From contig NZ_AP026972.1 in NCBI RefSeq assembly GCF_027924105.1, positions 310,001 through 374,000 of the forward strand: a DNA stretch of 64,000 nt. Direction: 5' to 3'. A model generated the notes under the pieces. That model was not told the origin of the DNA and made no database searches. It worked only from the letters and a program-made list of their open reading frames with translations. Of the stretch, positions 17,306-26,220 are shown piece by piece. The translations under genes were made by a program, and so were the position numbers. Source of the stretch: Polynucleobacter sp. KF022. Lineage in GTDB: Bacteria; Pseudomonadota; Gammaproteobacteria; Burkholderiales; Burkholderiaceae. The number at the start of each line of letters is the position of its first letter. Position 1 is the stretch's first letter.

Positions 17306-18109
17306 ATGGAAAATTTTCTTCTTGTTGTGCCAACTTTTAATTGTGAAAAACAAATTTCTAGGGTTGTAGAGCAATTCGCTTTATGTGGCGCCTCTGTATT
17401 CAAGGAAATGATCATTATCGACAATAGGAGTGAGGATGGCACCATTGAGGTCTCAAAGGCAGCAATTGAGCGATTGGCACAATCTAAGATCTCAATTTAT
17501 TTAAATGATAAAAATTTTGGTCTTGGGGGCTCTCATAAGGTAGCTTTTAATTACTGCCTTTCCATGGGCTATGATGGAATAGTCATATTACATGGTGATG
17601 ATCAGGGAAGATTGATGGACATAATCCCTTATATTTTAGATCCGTCATTCTCTGATGATCAGTGTTTATTGGGGGCAAGATTTATGTCGAATTCTAGAGT
17701 GTCTGGATATAAAAAAATACGAACTATTGGGAATATTATTTTTAATATCTTATACACCATGGTTACAAGGTCCAGGGTCTATGACATGGGCTCGGGCCTA
17801 AATTTTTTTAGTTCGAAAGTTATCTCTAGTTTTGACTACAAAAAAATGCCAGATGATTTAACGTTTAATAATGCATTCCTGCTTGCGCTTTTAGCTAACC
17901 AACAAAAGATAAAATTTTTCCCCATTTCTTGGCGCGAAGAAGATCAGGTATCGAATGCTAAGTTGTGGAGTCAATCATTGAGATTGCTCAAATATCTCGT
18001 CCTGTATTTGCGTAGTCCATTGCTTTTGTTGAGCACTGATTTTTCGAATCCATCTAATAAGTTTTATTCATCAAGTAGAGTTCCAATGTTAGGTGAGATA
18101 TGCAAATAA
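17306..18109 (+). CDS. GT2 glycosyltransferase, polyprenyl-phosphate type
   Basis: GT-A fold protein of 267 residues from the ATG at 17306. It begins L-L-V-V-P-T-F-N-C-E, has I-I-D-N-R-S-E-D-G, and a D-D-Q-G-R-L metal site in place of the usual D-x-D-Q. It resembles dolichyl-phosphate-mannose synthase-like enzymes. A TTG at 17258 would add 16 residues that do not match the family, so I chose the later ATG; neither start has a strong ribosome site. The stop overlaps the epimerase gene by ten bases. It probably loads an activated sugar onto undecaprenyl phosphate and partners the GtrA-like protein at 22342. Confidence 0.75.
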   Translation: MENFLLVVPTFNCEKQISRVVEQFALCGASVFKEMIIIDNRSEDGTIEVSKAAIERLAQSKISIYLNDKNFGLGGSHKVAFNYCLSMGYDGIVILHGDDQGRLMDIIPYILDPSFSDDQCLLGARFMSNSRVSGYKKIRTIGNIIFNILYTMVTRSRVYDMGSGLNFFSSKVISSFDYKKMPDDLTFNNAFLLALLANQQKIKFFPISWREEDQVSNAKLWSQSLRLLKYLVLYLRSPLLLLSTDFSNPSNKFYSSSRVPMLGEICK

Positions 18110-19119
18110 AGATTGTTATTACCGGCGGTGCTGGTTTTGTTGGCTCGCAGCTTGCTGCCAAGCTTGTTGGTTTAGGTGGTTATGAGGTTGTAATTATTGA
18201 TAACTTAGCCGATGGGCACGTTGATAATCTGCTTAATAGCAGAGGATTAATATGTCCCTTGGTAGTAAAAGATGTAAGAAGTGGGGAAATAGCAGATGAT
18301 ATCAATGGCGCAGACGTTGTAATTCACCTTGCTGGCACTTCATCGTTACCACAATGTCAAGTTGATCCAGCCCTTGCATATGATAACAATGTTACTGGCC
18401 TTGCAAATGTATTGGAGATTTCAAGAAGAGCTAATGTGAAAAGAGTCATATTTTCATCAACTTCCGCAGTTTATGAAAATAATATAAAAATGCCTTTTTC
18501 CGAGATGGATCATGTGAATCCAAATCTAATTTATGCTTCAAGTAAATTAGCGGGTGAGCAACTCTGTAAATCTTTTGCAGAAACTTACGGTCTAGATGTT
18601 ATTGTGGCGCGATTTTTTAATATTTTTGGTGAGCATCAAGATATACATAGAGCAATGCCACCTTTTATATCTTATTTAGCAAAGGAGGCATACTTTGGGA
18701 GAGAGCCAGTCCTTTTTAATAACTCAAGCAGCTCAAGAGATTATGTATATGTTGATGATGTTTTGGAGTGCCTAATGCGTATGATGGGCGCGCGCTCTAA
18801 ATTTAAGGGTGATATTTTTAATGTTTGCACTGGAATTGCATACTCAGTGCCGCAGATTGTTTCCTTGTACTCAAAAATTTCAAATAAAAAAATAATCCCA
18901 CTCTACAAGGATGCAAATCAATTTTGGGATAAGTTTCCAGCATTATTTGCTGCTGATGGTTTGAAACTAAGCAGTGAACGAATTGAAGCTGAGGTTTATA
19001 AGAATTCGGTTGGAGATATTCAAAAGACTTATGATTTTTTTGGTTTTAAAGCATCCACAACTTTAGAGGCGGGGCTTAAAAAAGTTTACGAATTCTCTTT
19101 GGCTAATTTGGCAAAATGA
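18100..19119 (+). CDS. NAD-dependent nucleotide-sugar epimerase/dehydratase
   Basis: 339 residues of extended SDR type. The NAD-binding motif I-T-G-G-A-G-F-V-G-S is at residues 7-16. A D-N-L-A-D-G loop, S-S-T-S-A-V-Y (active-site Ser/Thr) and the catalytic Y-A-S-S-K follow. It is similar in layout to UDP-glucose 4-epimerase and relatives. It overlaps both neighbours (by ten and four bases), so it is tightly coupled to the GT2 and nucleotidyltransferase genes and probably acts on the nucleotide sugar made by the latter. Confidence 0.8.
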   Translation: MQIKIVITGGAGFVGSQLAAKLVGLGGYEVVIIDNLADGHVDNLLNSRGLICPLVVKDVRSGEIADDINGADVVIHLAGTSSLPQCQVDPALAYDNNVTGLANVLEISRRANVKRVIFSSTSAVYENNIKMPFSEMDHVNPNLIYASSKLAGEQLCKSFAETYGLDVIVARFFNIFGEHQDIHRAMPPFISYLAKEAYFGREPVLFNNSSSSRDYVYVDDVLECLMRMMGARSKFKGDIFNVCTGIAYSVPQIVSLYSKISNKKIIPLYKDANQFWDKFPALFAADGLKLSSERIEAEVYKNSVGDIQKTYDFFGFKASTTLEAGLKKVYEFSLANLAK

Positions 19120-19862
19120 ATCTTGTAATAATGGCTGCTGGTAGAGGTAGCCGGTTTTTGCATAGAGGTATCTATACGCCTAAGCCAATGGTTAAGTTTT
19201 TGGGTAAGCCACTTTTTTGGTGGGCCACCCAAAGTGCGCTTACAGGGGCCCCATTCGCAAGTCTTCATTTTGCTGTATTGCGCGAGCATGTTATCAGTCA
19301 TGCGATAGATAAAGCAATCTTGGCATGCTACCCAAGCGCCAATATTAAGGTGATTGATTCACTTACAAATGGTGCGGCAAGTTCTGCGGCGCAGGTTGTT
19401 CAAAGTTTTAAAAACATCAACAGCCCAGTGGCATTTGTTGACTGTGATCTCGCCTTTTCGTTTTTAAAATTCCAACCCCTATTCCCGTCTTTAATTAAAA
19501 ATTGCGCTGCAAATTTGTGCGTATTTGAATCCGAAAATCCTGCATACTCCTATATTAAGTTTGATGGTTCGGGGAATATTACTGGAACGGTTGAAAAAAA
19601 AGTGGTGTCAAGGTATGCAATTGCAGGTCTATATTTTTTTTCAAGTATTAGATGCTTTTTAGACTCATACAATTCGTATTGCAGTCAATCTCATTACCCT
19701 GAGTTATACATGAGTGGGGTATTTAACGAGATCTTAGCGCGCGGCGGGTTGGTTGAAACGATCCCACTGCTAACACACGTTTCATTAGGAACTCCCGAGG
19801 AGTTGCTGATTGCTGAAAATAATACAAATAATCTGCCAGCTTGGTTTAGTTATGAAGCTTGA
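19116..19862 (+). CDS. Sugar-phosphate nucleotidyltransferase
   Basis: 248 residues, single domain. It begins M-N-L-V-I-M-A-A-G-R-G-S-R-F with the downstream P-K-P-M-V, the pyrophosphorylase signature. The metal-site D is in F-V-D-C-D-L-A-F, and E-K-K in the middle matches the sugar-binding region. It looks closer to the tandem protein at 8324 than to RmlA. It overlaps the epimerase and the membrane-kinase fusion. With the APH-type kinase and HAD phosphatase next to it, the layout recalls the MupP-AmgK-MurU route to UDP-MurNAc, where the nucleotidyltransferase uses a sugar-1-phosphate made by an APH-like kinase. Confidence 0.8.
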   Translation: MNLVIMAAGRGSRFLHRGIYTPKPMVKFLGKPLFWWATQSALTGAPFASLHFAVLREHVISHAIDKAILACYPSANIKVIDSLTNGAASSAAQVVQSFKNINSPVAFVDCDLAFSFLKFQPLFPSLIKNCAANLCVFESENPAYSYIKFDGSGNITGTVEKKVVSRYAIAGLYFFSSIRCFLDSYNSYCSQSHYPELYMSGVFNEILARGGLVETIPLLTHVSLGTPEELLIAENNTNNLPAWFSYEA

Positions 19863-21762
19863 TTTTTTTGTCATCGGAGCAATCTTATTTTATCTGGGGC
19901 TTATCGTTAGGGGGGTTAGGTGGCAATTACTTCTGCCTGCAGATGGAGCCCTTATAAAAAGTCGATTAGTGCTCTATTGCTCAATAGGTGGTTTAGTTAA
20001 TGGAATTCTACCCTTTCGGATTGGTGATCTTCTTAGGGCAGCATTACTTTCAAAATTTGAAAATGTTCGGATCATATCCTCTTTGGCCTCCGTCTTTATT
20101 GAGCGGATGACGGATTTGGCCGCTCTTTTAGTGATTGTGGGCCTATATAAAATCTTTTTTAATGGTGTGTTAAATGGCGGAGATTTTTTTATTGCAATGG
20201 CCATCTTGCTTGGGCTTTACTGGGCTGCAATTAGTTTTAGCAAACGCTGCAGAAAAATTGTCTATTTATTTTCCTCAATTTGGAATGAGCAGATTAAAAG
20301 TTTAATTTTAGATTTTTTATGGACAATTATCAATCAAATAAATCATGCTCGATTTTTGACAATCAGATATATCTCACTAACAATAATAATGTGGACCTTA
20401 TATGTGTCTTCATATTTCTATTTTTATAAGGCACTTCAGATTTCACCATTTATTGAAGTATGGAATCTATTTCATGGTGATCCAATACGTGAGACCTTAA
20501 AGACGAATCTCATTTTTTGGGAGTGGGACCTGGTAACCACATTGTTCATGCTTTATTTGCTTTTACCGGTTTTATTAACGAGTATATTTTTGATGCTCAG
20601 AATCGAGTTAAGACGCAGGCTTGGCAATTTGAAGTTACTTAACGCTGCCTCTTCTTTTACAACAATGGTTGCTGACGGAGTTCCAATGGCATTTTCGGGA
20701 TCCCAGGCCTACCAGAGGTTTTTAATTGCCTACTTCTCTGGCGAAAATACTCCAATAAATAGATTAGGAGAGGCTAAGACTTTTGATTCTAATTTGACAA
20801 TTACCAGATTATTTTCCGGAGGGTCCGGAGCTGTAACTGCAGTTGTAGAGGCTAAAGGACATCTAAGTATCATGAAAATGGCTGAAGGAGAGTTGGCCCC
20901 AAAGCTTATCTCGGAATATGAGTGGCTTAAATCTACTGCAACATATCTCCCGGTAGTAAATGTTCTTAAAGTTGAAGTTTTAAAAAATTTCACCTCATAT
21001 ATGATGCCATATGAGCCAGGAGCTTTAGATTTATATGAGTGGTTACATACAGCCCATATAAATAAGGGCAAGAGTATTCTGATTCAAATTATTGACTCGA
21101 TATCAACTTATCATAAAAATAATTTGAGGCAGCAGGATGAGTCGAGCCAAAATTTATTGCAAGAATATTTGAATGAAAAGTTAAGAAAAAACTATTTTTA
21201 CACAAAATCAATGCTTGAAAACTTTTTTAATTTAGAAAGTTTTTTTATCAACGGAGATAAGTATTCATTCGAAGAGTGGGATTTTTTATTAGATTTTGAT
21301 GGGCTAAAAACATTTTTTTTGAATACTCAGCAATCTGATATTCATGGTGATCTCACTATTGAAAATATTATTATGAGACCTGATGAGTCGTGGATGCTGA
21401 TCGATCCAAACCCGCTTACTTCGTACAAAAGCCCGCTGATGGATTGGGCGAAGCTTTTGCAGTCCTTAAATATGGGTTATGAATTTTTAAATAGACAAAG
21501 TAATTGTGATTTTGATTCACGATCTATTAAATTTATTAGCAACAAATCACATGTTTATCATGAGTTACACAATATTCTGTTAGATCGATTAAATTTTGAA
21601 TATGGCAATATCGGTGTGAGGGAAGCAAAGCTTCATGAAATAATTCACTACCTTAGATTGATTCCATATAAATTCAAAAAAAGCGAGGAAGGTGGAATGC
21701 TTTTTTTTGCAGTTACATGCAAGTTAATTAGAGATTTTAAGGTCACATATGCCATTACTTGA
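19852..21762 (+). CDS. Fusion: LPG-synthase-type flippase membrane domain plus APH-like kinase
   Basis: 636 residues from the ATG at 19852; an earlier start at 19810 would only extend into the upstream gene. Residues 1 to about 260 hold membrane helices with V-R-G-V-R-W near the start and N-G-I-L-P-F-R-I-G-D-L-L-R-A, hallmarks of the lysylphosphatidylglycerol synthase TM (UPF0104) family. Residues about 300-636 are an aminoglycoside phosphotransferase-type kinase: ATP-binding K342 in I-M-K-M, catalytic H-G-D-L-T-I-E-N (H498, D500, N505) and D518 in L-I-D-P-N-P. I infer a sugar (possibly anomeric) kinase tethered to a membrane transporter-like domain. It overlaps the HAD gene by 14 bases. Confidence 0.8.
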   Translation: MKLDFFVIGAILFYLGLIVRGVRWQLLLPADGALIKSRLVLYCSIGGLVNGILPFRIGDLLRAALLSKFENVRIISSLASVFIERMTDLAALLVIVGLYKIFFNGVLNGGDFFIAMAILLGLYWAAISFSKRCRKIVYLFSSIWNEQIKSLILDFLWTIINQINHARFLTIRYISLTIIMWTLYVSSYFYFYKALQISPFIEVWNLFHGDPIRETLKTNLIFWEWDLVTTLFMLYLLLPVLLTSIFLMLRIELRRRLGNLKLLNAASSFTTMVADGVPMAFSGSQAYQRFLIAYFSGENTPINRLGEAKTFDSNLTITRLFSGGSGAVTAVVEAKGHLSIMKMAEGELAPKLISEYEWLKSTATYLPVVNVLKVEVLKNFTSYMMPYEPGALDLYEWLHTAHINKGKSILIQIIDSISTYHKNNLRQQDESSQNLLQEYLNEKLRKNYFYTKSMLENFFNLESFFINGDKYSFEEWDFLLDFDGLKTFFLNTQQSDIHGDLTIENIIMRPDESWMLIDPNPLTSYKSPLMDWAKLLQSLNMGYEFLNRQSNCDFDSRSIKFISNKSHVYHELHNILLDRLNFEYGNIGVREAKLHEIIHYLRLIPYKFKKSEEGGMLFFAVTCKLIRDFKVTYAIT

Positions 21763-22321
21763 GGCGGTTCTTGTGGATTTTGATGGGACTTTGGTGGATA
21801 GCGAGTTGGCAAATGCCAGTGCTTACGCATCTGCACTAGAGGAATTTGGTTTTTTTAAGGGGGCTAGCGAGATTGTCGGAGTGATTGCTGGAAGACACTG
21901 GAGTCAATTTTTGCCAATTATTATGGGTAAGCAATATTCGATCGATATCGGTAAAAATATTTCGGAATTGAAGAGAGAAATTTATCCAACTTTTTATGCT
22001 GAAATAACACCAAACCTTCCTCTATTAAGTCTTCTGGAGACATTGAAGAAAACAATTCCAATTGCAATAGTGTCAAATAGCGCTCGAGAGTCTATTTTGA
22101 AAATCCTCAATTATTTAGATATTGAACATATTTTTGATCAAATAATTTCTGCAGATGATGTCAGTAGGCCAAAGCCCGAGCCAGATATGTACATATTTGC
22201 ACTTAAGCAAATGGGGGTATCTGCGTCAGGATCGCTGGCTTTTGAGGACAGTGCTACTGGTTTTTTAGCTGCTAATGCGGCTGGAATACCCTGTATAAAT
22301 TTCTCCAGCTATAACTTTTAG
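21749..22321 (+). CDS. HAD-family phosphatase / phosphoglucomutase-like
   Basis: 190 residues with V-D-F-D-G-T-L (motif I), V-S-N-S-A-R-E (motif II), a K-P-E-P-D-M-Y Lys motif and F-E-D-S-A-T-G (motif IV). The small helical cap is like those of MupP, Gph and beta-phosphoglucomutase relatives. Its start overlaps the end of the kinase fusion by 14 bases. In the MupP-AmgK-MurU analogy it would dephosphorylate a sugar-6-phosphate so that the kinase can rephosphorylate the anomeric carbon. The substrate is an inference from context. Confidence 0.75.
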   Translation: MPLLEAVLVDFDGTLVDSELANASAYASALEEFGFFKGASEIVGVIAGRHWSQFLPIIMGKQYSIDIGKNISELKREIYPTFYAEITPNLPLLSLLETLKKTIPIAIVSNSARESILKILNYLDIEHIFDQIISADDVSRPKPEPDMYIFALKQMGVSASGSLAFEDSATGFLAANAAGIPCINFSSYNF

Positions 22322-22341
22322 AGGATTAGATCCGATAGTTA

Positions 22342-22716
22342 ATGATTCTATTCATAAAACAGTTTATTAGATTTGGCTTGATTTCAGGAATAGGCTTTAT
22401 TTGTGACTTATTGGCGTACTTTCTCTTTTTAAGTGCAAATTTTGATCCTTTTAATGCAAATATTTTAAGTTCTGCTTTGGCGGTAAGTTTTGTTTATATA
22501 GTTGCTGGGAGGTTTATTTTTATAGAAAATAAACTGACATTGGTTAAATATATTTTTTGGTTACTATATCAATTAGTAAATATTATTTTATTTTCATTTA
22601 TAATATCAATTTTAGTTAATATAGGTATACATCCAATTATTTCAAAGCTGATTATCATACCTTTTAGTTTTCTTTTAAATTATATGGCTATGAAATTAAT
22701 TTTAAATAAAGCCTAA
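22342..22716 (+). CDS. GtrA-like membrane protein
   Basis: 124 residues with four membrane helices, AT-rich. It starts I-K-Q-F-I-R-F-G-L-I-S-G-I-G-F, a typical GtrA opening, and has a G-R-F-I-F motif after helix two. It should help move a polyprenyl-phosphate-linked sugar across the inner membrane. It is the second GtrA-like gene in the locus and sits with the second activation module. A GT-C-like gene begins eight bases after it. Confidence 0.75.
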   Translation: MILFIKQFIRFGLISGIGFICDLLAYFLFLSANFDPFNANILSSALAVSFVYIVAGRFIFIENKLTLVKYIFWLLYQLVNIILFSFIISILVNIGIHPIISKLIIIPFSFLLNYMAMKLILNKA

Positions 22717-22723
22717 TTTAATT

Positions 22724-24433
22724 ATGATTAATTCTTTAAAAGAAAGGTACTTAAATAAAAGCAACTTATTAAATATATTGCTATCTTTGCTGTATTTAAG
22801 TATTACCTTGATTTTTCTTTATCTTTCTATTTTAGCTAATAGCGATCTTTTGGGTGGAAGACATGAATTATTTGTGGATGAAAGAATTACCTTTGATGGC
22901 GTAAAAAATATTCTCCATCCAATCAGTTTTAAAAACTTTTTATGGTCAATCTTAAACGGCGGTGATCAAAGGTATGGAAGGATTCTTTGGAATTCAATTG
23001 CTTTTTTTGCATTTATTCCAGATTTAATTTTTGGATCTTCAGGCCAAATATTTTCCGGGCGAATACTTCAAACTTTTTTGGTAATATCAACATGCCTAGT
23101 TTTTTCGTTTGGGCTGCTAAGGACTTGGCTATTTAGGATAATCTTAGCGCTTTCTTTGTATACATTGCCATATGTTGATTACTACGCAACAATGCCAAAG
23201 CCGGAGCCCCTGCAGACATTATTTTTGGCTTTATTTATTTTATTTTTATTTAAATATAAATTTAATTTTGGTTGGCATTACATATTTGCTGGACTTGCTT
23301 TTGGAGCGAAAATTTCAACCTTATTTCCATTGGTTGCAATAATTGTATTTTCCTTATACACATATAGATTTAGCAGCAGGTATTTTAGAGTTTATCTTGT
23401 GACTACAGGATATTTTTTAATTGGCCTTGCAATTGCAGTACCTATTTTAATTCTGCCAATACTATTTATTATTATCGGATTTTTTATTACTTTAAAGATT
23501 AATAGAGAAGTTGATATTAAACCCCAAAATTTTTTATATTTAATATTATTAACTATCGCTCTAATATTAATCTTCTATAATAATGGTATTCATGCTTGGT
23601 TAAACGGTACTTTTTACAATACTAGTCATGGCGCCGATAGATTGAGCACTGGCTTTATCGAGTGGATTAATTACTTTCTTGATGTGTGGTTTATTTCACC
23701 AATTGCTATAAACATTGCATTAATTTCATCATTATTTATTTTCCTTTTTTTGGGAACTTCAAGATTTACTTTTGCAATAATATTATCTGGTTTCGCATCG
23801 ATTTTAGGCATCTTTTTGTTCTCACATCGACTTTGGGGCTTTTATTTATATCCCGGAATGGTTATTTTAATATTTGGAGTTTTATTGGCGATTGAAAATA
23901 AATTTTTGGTTTATAGAATTAGACTTCTTAGCTCTACTGCCTCAATCATTTTTTTATGTTTATTTTTGCAAATTATTTTTATTTACTGGATGCCGAATAC
24001 TATAAAAAACTTTTATGTTTTGAGTGCCAGAACTAAGAATCAAGACTATATTTTTGATAGCTTGTCTTATGCGGAAGCCATTGAGACTTTGGGAAATTTA
24101 AGTCGCGAAAAGGGGCGCCCAATAAATGTTATGTATTCGCCTGCACTATTTTGGGTTGAGTCAACTGCTAATTACACTACCGAAGAGTTTTGGGGGCCCT
24201 ATACAAGGTGGAGTGAGCCTTTTGATGCGGTTTTTTTGCATCGTGATAGCACGCCACAAGGTCCAAAATTTCCAGTGGATTCCCCTCTTTATCAAAGCTA
24301 TTTATATGAGCAGCAAGGTTATAGAGACCATGTTGTATTTGAAAGAGGGGCATCATGCAATCTAAAGCCGTGTTTTTATCGTGCATCTACTATGCCTAAT
24401 GGCGGTCAAATTCTAATTTACATAGGCAAGTAA
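22724..24433 (+). CDS. Multi-pass membrane protein, GT-C (GT39-like)
   Basis: 569 residues with roughly ten to twelve membrane helices and a soluble C-terminal tail of about 140 residues. The first periplasmic loop has L-F-V-D-E-R-I-T, an acidic D-E pair at the usual GT-C position, and a second loop contains M-P-K-P-E. AT-rich like other wzy/GT-C genes here. It follows the GtrA-like gene directly, suggesting that it uses the lipid-phosphate sugar flipped by that protein. Acceptor and sugar are unknown. Confidence 0.6.
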   Translation: MINSLKERYLNKSNLLNILLSLLYLSITLIFLYLSILANSDLLGGRHELFVDERITFDGVKNILHPISFKNFLWSILNGGDQRYGRILWNSIAFFAFIPDLIFGSSGQIFSGRILQTFLVISTCLVFSFGLLRTWLFRIILALSLYTLPYVDYYATMPKPEPLQTLFLALFILFLFKYKFNFGWHYIFAGLAFGAKISTLFPLVAIIVFSLYTYRFSSRYFRVYLVTTGYFLIGLAIAVPILILPILFIIIGFFITLKINREVDIKPQNFLYLILLTIALILIFYNNGIHAWLNGTFYNTSHGADRLSTGFIEWINYFLDVWFISPIAINIALISSLFIFLFLGTSRFTFAIILSGFASILGIFLFSHRLWGFYLYPGMVILIFGVLLAIENKFLVYRIRLLSSTASIIFLCLFLQIIFIYWMPNTIKNFYVLSARTKNQDYIFDSLSYAEAIETLGNLSREKGRPINVMYSPALFWVESTANYTTEEFWGPYTRWSEPFDAVFLHRDSTPQGPKFPVDSPLYQSYLYEQQGYRDHVVFERGASCNLKPCFYRASTMPNGGQILIYIGK

Positions 24434-24474
24434 TTTATGCTGTTTTTAACTTTCGTTAAATCATTTGAGTCTAT

Positions 24475-25242
24475 ATGGATATAGATCTATCAATAATCAC
24501 TGTGAACTATAATTCTGGCGACGATCTTGAAAAAACTGTTAAGTCAATTTCTCCCCTAATTAGCTTCTTAAATGCAGAGTATATTTTAATTGATGGTTTG
24601 TCAGATGATGACAGCTATTCACGCTTAATAGACCACACTGTATTTGATGTAGCTATCTCTGAAGTAGATGGCGGAATATATGATGCGATGAATAAAGGGA
24701 TAAAGCTTTCTCGAGGGAAATGGATTTGGTTCTTAAACAGCGGTGATTTAGCTTTAAAGTCTGCAAGATGTTTAAAGCCTTACTTGGACTCGGGCAATAA
24801 AAGCATTAATTTACTGTACGGAAATTTTATGACCGTTTCTGGGTATGAAGTTGATCAAAATTTGAGTCTTAGAATGCTTTTAACCGGAATGATAAATCAT
24901 CAAACTATTGTTTATAGGCGAGATATATTGGATTCCTTTGATTTAAATTATGGCCTGTGTGCGGATTTTGCCCATCTACTTAATTCTTTTCAAAAAATTT
25001 GCCCCCTAAAAATTGATGCACCCCTTGCTGAATACAATCTTTACGGGAAGTCATCAAGCTTTACTAGGTCTGATAGGGTAAAAATTTGGTTATACCGCTG
25101 TAAGGCTTTTTACAATTCAAGCCTACCATTATTGTTTAGGTTAACAGGTATGTTATTTAGCTTAGGAGTATGTTCTATTAAGGCGTTTTTCCCGCTTTGT
25201 GGCTCCAGAACTCTTGAATTAAGAAAAAACATCAATAAATAG
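24475..25242 (+). CDS. GT2 glycosyltransferase (WcaE/colanic-acid type)
   Basis: 255 residues of GT-A fold. The start L-S-I-I-T-V-N-Y-N-S-G, the strand I-D-G-L-S-D-D, and the motifs D-G-G-I-Y-D-A-M-N-K-G and W-F-L-N-S-G-D are characteristic of the WcaE-like GT2 subgroup, where the D of S-G-D replaces the DxD. It is a soluble cytoplasmic enzyme that adds one sugar to the lipid-linked repeat unit. Followed 12 bases later by an epimerase gene with a GAGAGTAA ribosome site. Confidence 0.8.
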   Translation: MDIDLSIITVNYNSGDDLEKTVKSISPLISFLNAEYILIDGLSDDDSYSRLIDHTVFDVAISEVDGGIYDAMNKGIKLSRGKWIWFLNSGDLALKSARCLKPYLDSGNKSINLLYGNFMTVSGYEVDQNLSLRMLLTGMINHQTIVYRRDILDSFDLNYGLCADFAHLLNSFQKICPLKIDAPLAEYNLYGKSSSFTRSDRVKIWLYRCKAFYNSSLPLLFRLTGMLFSLGVCSIKAFFPLCGSRTLELRKNINK

Positions 25243-25254
25243 AGAGTAATAATT

Positions 25255-26220
25255 ATGTCGGTTTTTGCTGTTACTGGGTGTGCGGGCTTTATTGGAAGTA
25301 ACTTGGTGGATAGGCTCCTGCAGAGTGGCCATGAGGTTGTCGGGGTGGATAACTTTTCAACTGGCCAAATCCATTTTTTAGAGGGCGCCTTATTAAATCC
25401 TCAATTCAGGCTAATAAAAGACGACTTGTTGAATCTGGATGCCTTGAAGATTGCTTTTGTAGGTTGCGATTTTGTATTTCATTTGGCTGCCAATGCTGAT
25501 GTACGTTTTGGGACAAATCATCCTCGCAGGGATTTGGAGCAAAATACTATTGCTACATACAATGTTCTAGAGGCTATGCGTTTTAATGGTGTTAAGAAAA
25601 TTGCTTTTTCTTCAACTGGTTCAGTCTATGGTGAGTCGCCTATGATTCCTACTCCAGAAAATGGTCCATTTCCCATCCAAACATCCCTTTATGGGGCATC
25701 TAAGGCCGCGTGTGAGGGTTTAATTTCTGCCTACTGCGAGGGTTTTGGATTTCAATCTTGGATTTTTAGATTTGTCTCTATTTTGGGCGAGCGATATACG
25801 CATGGACACATTTTCGATTTTTACCAAAAGCTAAAAAAAGATCAGACTTGTTTGGCAGTTTTGGGCAACGGCAAACAGCGAAAGTCTTACCTCTATGTTC
25901 AGGACTGTATCGATGCCATTATGGTGGCTATTGATAAAGCAGGTGAAAAAGTCAATATCTTCAATTTGGGTGTAGACGGCTATGTTGAGGTTAATGATTC
26001 CATTGGTTGGATTTGCAATGAATTAGGAGTTAGCCCAAGGCTTGATTATTCTGGGGGGGATAGGGGTTGGATAGGCGACAACCCATTCATTTTTTTGGAA
26101 ACAAATAAAATCCAAGCGCTAGGCTGGAAGCCAAGGTTTGATATCAAGCAGGGGGTAATACGAACTGTTCAATATCTAAAGAATAATGAATGGGTATTTG
26201 ATGCGCGGGGCCGGGAGTGA
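25255..26220 (+). CDS. NAD-dependent nucleotide-sugar epimerase/dehydratase
   Basis: 321 residues. NAD-binding T-G-C-A-G-F-I-G-S-N near the N-terminus (Cys replaces the common second Gly), V-D-N-F-S-T-G after strand 2, S-S-T-G-S-V-Y-G and catalytic Y-G-A-S-K. It resembles UDP-glucose 4-epimerase/UDP-glucuronate-type epimerases. The stop TGA overlaps the GTG start of the dehydrogenase gene (GTGA), so the two are coupled and probably act on the same nucleotide-sugar route. Confidence 0.8.
   Translation: MSVFAVTGCAGFIGSNLVDRLLQSGHEVVGVDNFSTGQIHFLEGALLNPQFRLIKDDLLNLDALKIAFVGCDFVFHLAANADVRFGTNHPRRDLEQNTIATYNVLEAMRFNGVKKIAFSSTGSVYGESPMIPTPENGPFPIQTSLYGASKAACEGLISAYCEGFGFQSWIFRFVSILGERYTHGHIFDFYQKLKKDQTCLAVLGNGKQRKSYLYVQDCIDAIMVAIDKAGEKVNIFNLGVDGYVEVNDSIGWICNELGVSPRLDYSGGDRGWIGDNPFIFLETNKIQALGWKPRFDIKQGVIRTVQYLKNNEWVFDARGRE

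Noticed and set aside
20730..21071. 113-residue antisense frame in the membrane-kinase fusion
   Set aside because: Covers the start of the APH kinase domain on the other strand; no independent evidence.
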